From the NCBI GenBank assembly GCA_021805985.1, contig JAJZDN010000009.1, forward strand, positions 27,825-91,824: DNA of 64,000 nt. The letters are read 5' to 3'. The DNA is from Planctomycetota bacterium (GTDB lineage: Bacteria; Planctomycetota; Phycisphaerae; WQYP01). Position numbers and translations under genes: made by a program. Below the pieces are notes generated by a model. That model was not told the DNA's origin, did not search any database, and worked only from the letters and a program-made list of their open reading frames with translations. This document shows positions 57,365-64,000 of this stretch, one piece after another (positions within the stretch are counted from its first letter, which is position 1; each line of letters begins with the position of its first letter).

Positions 57365-57525
57365 TTAGCTCGATGCGAAGCAACGGTCGTGCCGCGGCCC
57401 AATTGGCTCTACTACTCCACTCTCTATATGCACTTGATCTCGGCGAAGCCGCGTATCACACGGCAGTGTGGCTTTCGGGAAAGGGAATCTCCGCCTATTC
57501 ACGGCGCACTTGGGTCGCCTCACTC

Positions 57526-59088
57526 TCACCGCTTTGCGCCATCCTGCGTTGTGGGTGCTGCCAGTCTTTTAATCGCTCGCTGCGCCGGTGCATACCCTGC
57601 GGATATCGCTTTTTTGAACCACAAAATTGCCATTTCACGACTTTGCGGCACCCCCCGACCGTGCTGGTAGAGGCGGCCGATGTTGTACAGGGCCGCACCG
57701 CTGCCCGTCTGGGCACCTTTCAAATACCACGCCATCGCCTTCGAGTAACTCTGCACCACACCGTTGCCGCCCAACGCATAGATAGTGCCAATTTGGTCCA
57801 TCGCAACCATCGAACCACCCGCTGCGGCCTTGCGGTACCATAGCAGCGCCTCCTCATAACGATGCCGGGCATACGCGTCGCCCCCGCGATTCAACTCGCG
57901 ATCCAGATGAGATGTGCGGGCGCTCACCACGGCCATGATCCCCTTGGTCGGATCACCTATCAACCTACTGATTGCTTGCGGGCTTACGGGGGAGGGCTGC
58001 GAGTGGTGATAAGTATAAGCGGCGAAGATTGCGAGCACTGCCAGCAGGGGTATAAGGCGTATCAAACCACCGGTCCTACGCCAAACTGGGGTCGCCACCC
58101 TCGGAGGTGCCGAAACGCCGGCAGCTCCGTTTATTGATTCAGCAGCTGTTGTTGGGATTTCACTCCCATACAACGGCCGCCATTGGGCTTCCGATAAAGA
58201 CGGCTCTGGCTGCTGCCCACGTCGCGACGCGATAACAACCAAAGCAATCGTAACAAATACCGGGCCGCTAAGTATCAACCAAACAATTCCCAACAAGCGA
58301 CACAGACCTTGCCCAAGCAGCGCAAGCGTTAACGATGAGACCAGACAAATTACCGCGAGCATGACAAAGCGCCTTTGAGACTCGCGTCCAGGCTCGGAGG
58401 CATTTCGCATCGCCGGCGCAAGCGGCAGCCGATCGCCTTGCCTGGCAGCCTCGCTCGGCAGCACGGGGGCCTCCTTTCGGCCGCCATGCTCCAAGAACCA
58501 CTTGCGGTCCATCTCCTGTGCCGCTAGGGATCCTCGGCGACGCTCGCGATTGTGCAACTTGGAGAGAATCCATACAGCAGCAACTATCGCAACCAGTTGC
58601 AGTACGATCAAAAGCCACGCGATGTCCAGTCCGGGCATCGCGGCGCGCTCTCGCCAAGGCGCATTACCACCCCAGCCACCTCCAGCTCTCAGGCCAAGAC
58701 CTCCGTGATTGGCAATCCATATCAGCGCCAGCGTGCCAAACGCCGCGGTAACTAACGCTGCGGCGCCCAGCCTCGAGACGCTCCCATCTGAGTTGTAAAT
58801 GCTCAAGGCCTGATTGAGCGGCACACGGTTGCCCGGCCTGCATGCCTCGGCCATAGCGACCGAAAGTGCCAACAGGCTCAGGCCCCACCACAATGCCACC
58901 GGCCACTTAAGCAGCCCCTGGACCGTTAAAATTTGGGGCAGCAGATGCAAACGGATAGCACCGGTGAACAGACCCAGGAGAAGAAGCAAAAAAGCAAACG
59001 CGCACCAATCGGCCACGGCGATCACAATCCTCCTCCACCTCGGTTGCGCCACCCCTTGACCAAAACGAACGCGATGACCTGAAAGCAT
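57526..59088 (-). CDS. membrane protein with C-terminal Sel1-like repeats
   Basis: A 520-residue protein with about six hydrophobic segments in three clusters (residues 21-50, 65-80, 110-125, 155-175, 245-300, 340-360) and a C-terminal run of Sel1/TPR-like repeats from about 415 (YEEALLWYRKAAAGGSMVAM, YSKAMAWYLKGAQTGSGAAL, REMAILWFKKAISAGYAPAQ), which usually bind other proteins. The ATG at 59088 has AGGGG nine bases upstream. Function unknown. It is the last gene of the minus-strand accessory block that begins with the RHS tip, and could be another module of that system. Confidence 0.65.
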   Translation of the reverse strand: MLSGHRVRFGQGVAQPRWRRIVIAVADWCAFAFLLLLLGLFTGAIRLHLLPQILTVQGLLKWPVALWWGLSLLALSVAMAEACRPGNRVPLNQALSIYNSDGSVSRLGAAALVTAAFGTLALIWIANHGGLGLRAGGGWGGNAPWRERAAMPGLDIAWLLIVLQLVAIVAAVWILSKLHNRERRRGSLAAQEMDRKWFLEHGGRKEAPVLPSEAARQGDRLPLAPAMRNASEPGRESQRRFVMLAVICLVSSLTLALLGQGLCRLLGIVWLILSGPVFVTIALVVIASRRGQQPEPSLSEAQWRPLYGSEIPTTAAESINGAAGVSAPPRVATPVWRRTGGLIRLIPLLAVLAIFAAYTYHHSQPSPVSPQAISRLIGDPTKGIMAVVSARTSHLDRELNRGGDAYARHRYEEALLWYRKAAAGGSMVAMDQIGTIYALGGNGVVQSYSKAMAWYLKGAQTGSGAALYNIGRLYQHGRGVPQSREMAILWFKKAISAGYAPAQRAIKRLAAPTTQDGAKR

Positions 59089-59463
59089 TGCAATTTCCCC
59101 TTACCGCCCCAAACGAACAAGCGAGGGCGATGAATTAAAAATTTCAGATGTTGCTTCGCCAACATCCATTAGTCCGGCGGGAAACTGGCCGGCAGGTAGG
59201 CCTGCAATCCGGCAACCCACAGTTCTCCCAGATTCCCCGCTCCGATGTGACCCATAACCTGCGTCTAGCGTCTCGCACTTAGCAGCGCAGGGCTTCCAAA
59301 GCCTTCTAACTCCTAACTCCCAACTGAATGCGCGTCCAGCCTCTGTCTCCTGTAACGTCAGCGGCGTGCCCTCGTGCTGAAGTTTTTCGCCCGATGCGAC
59401 CATGAATTCTTCCTACATGTTTGATTATTGATCAGTGCTCCGTGATCATTGTAACCGGTTTTT
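59089..59463. other. intergenic stretch between two membrane-protein genes
   Basis: About 375 bases. A 100-codon minus-strand frame (59101-59403) lacks any recognisable family and contains GTTGGGAGTTAG-type noncoding sequence also found at 16383-16402, so I do not call it. A GATCATT-type palindromic stretch lies near 59413-59452. Confidence 0.4.
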
Positions 59464-60426
59464 TCACAATTCGTCGGGCCGCCGCATACCTTGATAGCCG
59501 CCAAATGTCCTAAGCAGGGACCCAATCCGTCTGGCACCGAAGGTTAACCAGAGCGTAGCAAGAATACTGCTGGCATATACGAGTCGAGACAATCTCCGGT
59601 CCCGCTCGCGTTTAGCGGCATCGAGCCGTTGCGCGCTTAGGCCCGAGGCTTGGGCGAGCTGTGCGACCCGCGTCCAACTGCTGACCATTCGTTGGCGCTG
59701 GGCCTGCCCCGCCAAGGCCTCATCCAGCTTGGCCTGAGCGTTATCTCGGGCCTGATGAAGCCGGTGCAGGGAGGTCTGGTCCGCCGACATGGCTCGCTCG
59801 GCACGAATCTGGCTTGGATAAAACCGGACGGCTAGGTAGCAGAAGATGGCAATCGCGGCGGCGGTAAACAGCAGAAAGGGATGTAGCCAATTCTTGTTGG
59901 GGGAAAACCATCGCGGCCGATGAGCCCGGATGCTTACGTTGCCATGTGGCCGCGGGCAGGGCGCAAACAGCGCCCATCCCATCCAGATGGACGCGGCCTG
60001 AATTCCTAGCCAGAGAACTCCGAGGGCCAAGACCGGTAAACTCAGGCGACCCCCGGGAAACAGCAAGTCGCGAAAGAACAATCGAGCTTCGCCCCTGAAA
60101 AGCATCGCCATCGGTACGCTCGAACCAGAAATTGCCACTGCACCCAACAGGTAAGTGGAAAATAAAGAGAAATAGGCCAGCATTAGGACGGTGCCAACGC
60201 GGGGATATCGTTGTGATAATAACGCCGCGCCGCGGCGGAGGGGCGGGACCACAGCTATCGCAAGCGCGACTGGTACCGTGCAAGCCAGCAACCAGAAGAT
60301 CGGCCAAAGAATCAGCGCCTGATATTGGCCCACCGAGGCTCCGCCGCTGGCGAGGAGACGCAATGGAGCCCCTACCAGCCCCGCACCGATGTAGCCGCAC
60401 GACGAAAAGAAATATGTGCCTCCCAT
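59464..60426 (-). CDS. membrane protein with central coiled-coil, function unknown
   Basis: A 320-residue protein with about six hydrophobic segments (roughly residues 10-30, 40-65, 85-110, 130-150, 188-205 and 280-300) and, between the last two, a charged helical stretch (RLHQARDNAQAKLDEALAGQ) that should form a coiled coil. No family recognised. ATG 60426 was chosen: it lies two bases after the stop of the upstream gene and follows GGAGAGG. The tight spacing indicates coupled translation with the 170-residue protein. Confidence 0.55.
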   Translation of the reverse strand: MGGTYFFSSCGYIGAGLVGAPLRLLASGGASVGQYQALILWPIFWLLACTVPVALAIAVVPPLRRGAALLSQRYPRVGTVLMLAYFSLFSTYLLGAVAISGSSVPMAMLFRGEARLFFRDLLFPGGRLSLPVLALGVLWLGIQAASIWMGWALFAPCPRPHGNVSIRAHRPRWFSPNKNWLHPFLLFTAAAIAIFCYLAVRFYPSQIRAERAMSADQTSLHRLHQARDNAQAKLDEALAGQAQRQRMVSSWTRVAQLAQASGLSAQRLDAAKRERDRRLSRLVYASSILATLWLTFGARRIGSLLRTFGGYQGMRRPDEL

Positions 60427-60428
60427 CT

Positions 60429-60941
60429 TCAATTCGCCTCTCCGCAGCCACATTGACAGTGATCCATAGTCGCGGCGTAGTGTCGAATCGCCGCCGCCGC
60501 CCGTGCGGGGAACTGTTTCCGCGTCATCAGTGTATCATATTGTGAAAGTGGTCCTCCGCCGGTGGAGGCCGCCGAAAGCGCCCTATTTATTGCAGACAAA
60601 ACGTCGTACGCAGTGCCGGGACCCGGCACCGCCGCGTTTAAGCCACTGGAAAAAGCGGAGTCGAACGCCGAAGAAAGAGCTTTCGCCTGGCTACCAAAGA
60701 TATAGTAAGAAGTTAGCGCCGAGGCGGCCGCACTGATCGCCCCCGCGGCGATACCACCCTCACCCTCCATCGCGGCAACGCCGCCGGAAACGGAACGAGA
60801 TTCGCTTGCTCCGTGGTACGCCGACTCGAACAACGGACCGGCCTCGCGGAAAGTAAGGTTCACCACGGCGGAGGAAAGAGAGGTTCTACGGCGCTTGCCA
60901 TGCAGCTTTGGTTCTGAAATTGTTTCAGCATTTGCAACCAT
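60429..60941 (-). CDS. hypothetical protein, 170 aa, Ala/Ser-rich with Cys-rich tail
   Basis: Not recognised. The N-terminus is basic and polar (KLHGKRRRTSLSS), the middle is small-residue-rich and may hold one or two weak membrane-associated helices (GGIAAGAISAAASALTSYY), and the C-terminus ends DHCQCGCGEAN, a compact Cys cluster that could bind metal or be modified. The stop is two bases from the next start. It lies downstream of the two ankyrin-like genes on the same strand. Confidence 0.5.
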   Translation of the reverse strand: MVANAETISEPKLHGKRRRTSLSSAVVNLTFREAGPLFESAYHGASESRSVSGGVAAMEGEGGIAAGAISAAASALTSYYIFGSQAKALSSAFDSAFSSGLNAAVPGPGTAYDVLSAINRALSAASTGGGPLSQYDTLMTRKQFPARAAAAIRHYAATMDHCQCGCGEAN

Positions 60942-61190
60942 ACGCCTGCCTAAAAGCCCACCTATTCCAAAGCACGGATTCTAACCAGTCCAAAGTGAAT
61001 TCACAAAAGCTGCATTCGCACGCATTCGCACGGATGCCACACGCCGTCAGTTGTCTCCCAGGCTCGGACATCTCCGTTACTTCCACCGCCGCTGGAATAG
61101 CTTCCCAGCCCCAACGACCTTTACCGGGGCGAGGCTTGCATTCGCTGGAAGACTTCGCTTTTGCACGGCGCACGTGCGCCGGTACATCTG

Positions 61191-62294
61191 TTATAATTTC
61201 TCTGCTTCCCATCCCTCGTACTCACCGCCACACTCGGAGGCGATGAACCGCAGTACATTACATAGATGGGCGATCGCCTCCTCCGTCGGCACGATTTTGC
61301 AGATGGCACGCAACACCCAATATTCCTCGCTATTCCTCTGAACGGGTTTTGCGACGGAAGTTCCGATGTGCCTCATTATTCGGTCCCGCGCGGCCTCGGC
61401 CCCAACGACGCCGGGAAACTTAAACCGATGATGGAGGATGCATGGCTTTGTCATGGCCATTCCGGCCCCGCGAAGCTGCTCCAGCCGCGCTGCGTCGGAT
61501 GGGTTTAGCACTCGTACTGCTCGAACCGCCGTCATTGGAAGAGGTGCTTCGGCTGCCGCCGCAGGCCCAACGCCGTCCGGGAGGCCGGATTGCCAACTCT
61601 TGGAGATCAATGCAACCGCCGAGGCGACTGATGAAATACCCAGCAGGTCCAAACGCTCGAGTTCCATCCGCATTGCTATGCCGGGTTGCGGCGAACCATT
61701 CCGCGCCGCCAAGATTGCAAGATCGCTCCTTCCGTTGGCGGCGGCCAATTCGGTGCATCCCCAATTGTAGCTGTTGCTTCCGGCCAGACTCAATCCTTTT
61801 CCAACGGCCCAGCGCAAGCTTCCTTCCGATCCGGTCGCACAGGACCACATGACCGGGTTCATGCCGAAGGCGTCTCGGCACTCGAACTCGTCGGGCACCA
61901 TCTCAAATAGAGCATCAAGCAGGCCCAAGTCGCTCCGAACGCAGGCTATCAGAACAATCGCGCGAAGCGACGGATTTCCGAGCCGGGCCGGTTGCGGGGC
62001 CGGTTCCGCGAGCGCTGCCTGAATTCTCTGGCGGGCCGCGCCGGATCCCTCTTCCAGTAATGCGGTGCCCTGTGCCACATTGTCCGCCCCTAAGGCGAAC
62101 TCAACCGACACCTTCGAAGGACTGGCGGAGACCGTCGTGTGGCGGTCCGCGCAGAGGGCGGGAAGGCGTACCCCCTCGGCACTGGCCAGCCGATCAATCG
62201 CGCCAACCGCTCCTGACCAAAAATATCCCCATCGCCTCGCCGCAAGGCAGAAGCTGAACCCTATGCACGCATCGGCTTTTAAACGCTGTTCCAT
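61191..62294 (-). CDS. ankyrin-like protein, paralogue of the upstream gene (putative immunity)
   Basis: A 367-residue protein. The first 60 residues (RLKADACIGFSFCLAARRWG) align with the start of the protein encoded at 62464-63111, which fixes the ATG at 62294 rather than the frame's opening at 62636. Two to three ankyrin-like units follow near residues 155-235 (ECRDAFGMNPVMWSCATGSE, then NWGCTELAAANGRSDLAILA). About 110 residues at the C-terminus (HLCNVLRFIASECGGEYEGW at the end) have no match in the paralogue. Ankyrin-type proteins next to RHS toxins are often cognate or duplicated immunity proteins; here it is an inference from position and paralogy. Confidence 0.6.
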   Translation of the reverse strand: MEQRLKADACIGFSFCLAARRWGYFWSGAVGAIDRLASAEGVRLPALCADRHTTVSASPSKVSVEFALGADNVAQGTALLEEGSGAARQRIQAALAEPAPQPARLGNPSLRAIVLIACVRSDLGLLDALFEMVPDEFECRDAFGMNPVMWSCATGSEGSLRWAVGKGLSLAGSNSYNWGCTELAAANGRSDLAILAARNGSPQPGIAMRMELERLDLLGISSVASAVALISKSWQSGLPDGVGPAAAAEAPLPMTAVRAVRVLNPSDAARLEQLRGAGMAMTKPCILHHRFKFPGVVGAEAARDRIMRHIGTSVAKPVQRNSEEYWVLRAICKIVPTEEAIAHLCNVLRFIASECGGEYEGWEAEKL

Positions 62295-62463
62295 CGAAAA
62301 AGCTTCCAAAACTTCCACCTTCCGCCAAGCAATATAGGATTGCCTAAATGGTCCACGAGTGCAGGCCCATTGCAGTACAGCCCGCGCACAAGGCCCTTCC
62401 GGGACGGCCGTGCTGCGTACGCGCTGTAGCCGCTCGGAGGCCGCAACATGCACGGTAGGCCGT

Positions 62464-63111
62464 CTACGATCGATCCGCCCGCGCTTTCTGGCACGCTTGC
62501 GCAAGCGCCACCCCGAATTTTGGGGCTCCGGCGGTTTGGGCCTCTGCGGCGAGTTCAGGGTACCCGTTGTGCTTCGCCAGGTCGGCGCACCCCCAGCACA
62601 GCTTGCTAACACCCGCCACATCCAGGCCGTTGTCAATGCCCCAGCGGAACGCGTTACTGCAGCCCAAGGCGCAGGCCCAATGGAGGATCGTCATGCCAAA
62701 GACGTCGCCTCCCTGGCAGTGGCCCCGGATCGCTCGCCAATGGGTGTCAAGCTGATCAAAATCGTTATTCACCATTGCAGACATTAATGCAGCGCGGTGC
62801 CCGCAATGATCTACGGAAGTGACTGGGGAAGCCAAGCCCTCAACACTGGGCGAACCTACCGTTTGTGGGGAGAGCCTCTTAATAGAACCATTGGCGGCGC
62901 TTCCAATCGCATAATTCGCGGTGGCTGATATACCGTTCACAAGCACGCGGCTATCGGCATCTTTCCAAATGGTGCCTATGTGCGACCCGGCCAGCGCAAT
63001 TTGCGAACAAACCGATTCAAGTGTCCCCATCCAAAAGGCCGGTAAACGGCGGTTGTAAACCCGGAACACAACACCGAGGGCGACATTTTTGCTGAGAAGA
63101 CCATCACTCAT
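62464..63111 (-). CDS. ankyrin-like protein directly after the RHS tip (putative immunity)
   Basis: A 215-residue cytoplasmic-looking protein. After an N-terminal region (LGVVFRVYNRRLPAFWMGTL) come ankyrin-like repeats: HRAALMSAMVNNDFDQLDTH, DVFGMTILHWACALGCSNAF and CADLAKHNGYPELAAEAQ. ATG 63111 is seven bases after the stop of the RHS-tip gene and uses a GGAGG that lies within that gene's last codons, so the two are translationally coupled. In polymorphic toxin systems the gene in this position encodes the immunity protein, hence the suggestion that it neutralises the GIY-YIG-like nuclease. Confidence 0.65.
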   Translation of the reverse strand: MSDGLLSKNVALGVVFRVYNRRLPAFWMGTLESVCSQIALAGSHIGTIWKDADSRVLVNGISATANYAIGSAANGSIKRLSPQTVGSPSVEGLASPVTSVDHCGHRAALMSAMVNNDFDQLDTHWRAIRGHCQGGDVFGMTILHWACALGCSNAFRWGIDNGLDVAGVSKLCWGCADLAKHNGYPELAAEAQTAGAPKFGVALAQACQKARADRS

Positions 63112-63118
63112 CTGAGCT

Positions 63119-63859
63119 TTACCCTCCCATAAATAGGAATGGCGACAATTCAAACGCCTCGTCGCCTGCCACAGCCGCTTTCGGCAACGCCGTTAAGTCA
63201 ATTAAGCCGTCCGTGAGCAATGGCAGGCGTTCATCGCCCCCACCAGTCAGAATGCCGTCAGTACCAAGCATTGAATCAAGATTGTCAAGCAGCGCAGGAT
63301 CAAGCTTGGGGATATCCTCAGGGGCCCCATCTTTAACGTCGTAGTCCAAGGTCCACTGATCTTTACCATCGGGAGTGGCCGCCCGTCGGCGATTGCATAG
63401 GTCCGGCCCTCCGAAGTTCCCAGTCTGGTCCATCACTTCCTGTTCCGCGGCGCGGAGCGAGCGATTGAGCCCCGCTCTTGTCTCGGGCATTATTCCGGCG
63501 TCAACCGGAAACACTGTAATTCGGGTAGTCGGCTCGGTCATAGTGAAAAAATAGGGATGGCCCGGCACCAGCCGCTCACCTAATTGCACAGCCGACCCAA
63601 CATACGAAGCGCCGTCGGCTGGCGTGATCCTGTATACAAAACCAATAACGTCCAACCCCAACGGATCCACCACGTTCACTGGATTGGATTCCACAAACTG
63701 ATACGTATTGGGACCGTTGATGTAACCTGCGGGATCCTCGTTGATCCAGCGGCCGAGCGATGGCGAATAGTTGCGATGGCGGGCGCTAAGCTCAATGATC
63801 AATGAGCAATGATCAATGAAAAAATCGTCGGATACTTCATATTTCTGATCCGTGATCAT
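63119..63859 (-). CDS. RHS tip protein with C-terminal GIY-YIG-like nuclease (toxin module)
   Basis: A 246-residue protein. Residues 25-69 are the end of an RHS core (NYSPSLGRWINEDPAGYING, NVVDPLGL), normally the last part of a protein of more than a thousand residues. From residue 72 a GIY-YIG-type nuclease follows: GFVYRI (73-78), YVGSA (86-90), Arg96, Glu139 in AAEQEVM and Asn156 in LCNRRRA are the expected catalytic set. A Leu/Asp-rich tail ends the protein. GGAGG lies seven bases before ATG 63859 and a stop lies in frame upstream, so the bulk of the RHS shell is absent here: an orphan tip or a broken gene. Confidence 0.7.
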   Translation of the reverse strand: MITDQKYEVSDDFFIDHCSLIIELSARHRNYSPSLGRWINEDPAGYINGPNTYQFVESNPVNVVDPLGLDVIGFVYRITPADGASYVGSAVQLGERLVPGHPYFFTMTEPTTRITVFPVDAGIMPETRAGLNRSLRAAEQEVMDQTGNFGGPDLCNRRRAATPDGKDQWTLDYDVKDGAPEDIPKLDPALLDNLDSMLGTDGILTGGGDERLPLLTDGLIDLTALPKAAVAGDEAFELSPFLFMGG

Positions 63860-63914
63860 CGTTGGTCCTCCGCTTACCTCCGCTGCCTCCTGATACCATT
63901 TCCGACGTTACCAC

Positions 63915-63958
63915 CACCCCTGCGGAGCGGCCTGTCGGAGCCAGGCGCAGCAGGGGTG
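63915..63958. repeat. 9-bp inverted repeat upstream of the RHS tip
   Basis: CACCCCTGC (63915-63923) pairs with GCAGGGGTG (63950-63958) around a GC-rich 26-base loop that itself contains GGCCTGTCGGAGCC. Such GC-rich palindromes are typical of REP-like intergenic elements. It ends near the window edge; nothing else is identifiable in 63860-64000. Confidence 0.4.
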
Positions 63959-64000
63959 CGGGTAACTCGGCGGCGCGAAATTGTAAGCCTGCTTCCGCCG

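Noticed and set aside
59101..59403. 100-codon minus-strand open frame
   Set aside because: No family, and it includes a short noncoding repeat also seen after rpiA; likely chance.
62295..62636. Upstream extension of the second ankyrin-like gene
   Set aside because: It overlaps the first paralogue and is Arg/Pro-rich out-of-frame sequence; alignment of the paralogues fixes the start at 62294.

Overview
The window looks like the chromosome of a Gram-negative bacterium of the Planctomycetes-Verrucomicrobia-Chlamydiae group, most likely a phycisphaera-like planctomycete. The signs are secreted proteins with C-terminal PEP-CTERM anchors, pseudopilin-like proteins with an H-X9-DG type tail, Tat-exported glycosidases, an XylR-type AraC regulator, an RHS core of the planctomycete kind, and lipid A/Kdo genes (kdsB, an LpxL-like acyltransferase). 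Ribosome binding sites are mostly AGGAG-like. This placement rests on gene content; no 16S gene is present.

Layout. 1-3060 (minus strand): zwf (cut by the left edge), gnd and a Cof-type HAD phosphatase. 3343-6679: four unusual minus-strand genes, including a single reading frame joining an XRE helix-turn-helix to a kinase-like domain, and a gene that appears frameshifted. 7251-27000: housekeeping genes (rpsT, a TlyA-like methyltransferase without S4 domain, sppA, an S41 protease, purQ, recJ, rpiA, an orphan ureF-like gene, dnaE, kdsB, pyrG) followed by a pspA/YbjQ-domain operon. 27040-49374: a carbohydrate-utilisation locus in two parallel modules. Module A (27040-38934) has a sugar porter, two GH130-like propeller proteins, a pair of large paralogous secreted proteins, a pseudopilin, a PEP-CTERM protein and a divergent XylR-type regulator. 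Module B (38972-49374) has a Tat-exported propeller protein, a GH2 beta-mannosidase, a second pseudopilin and PEP-CTERM pair, an SGNH protein and a GntR/LacI-type regulator. The GH2 and GH130 proteins point to mannose-containing polysaccharide, which is an inference. 49820-57364: ileS, an McsA-like protein, an ArgD-like aminotransferase, tRNA-Asp, a RidA protein, trxA and the acyltransferase. 57526-63859: an accessory block that starts (in transcription order) with the tip of an RHS protein carrying a GIY-YIG-like nuclease, two ankyrin-like paralogues placed as immunity genes, and three mostly unrecognised genes with membrane segments.

How the parts fit. zwf, gnd and rpiA serve the pentose phosphate pathway. 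The mannan-type locus would import sugars through the porter after surface or periplasmic hydrolysis and phosphorolysis. Its second module carries six copies of a TTACCATA motif, in pairs, in the intergenic stretches upstream of its genes, which suggests operators for the GntR/LacI regulator. A dispersed repeat whose ends read AGGAGCCTGTCCGAGTAAT punctuates the right two thirds of the window and supplies the stop codon of one GH130 gene.

Three housekeeping or secreted enzymes have lost residues expected to be essential: the glutaminase Glu of CTP synthase, three of four zinc cysteines of IleRS, and the DxxH Asp of the SGNH protein.
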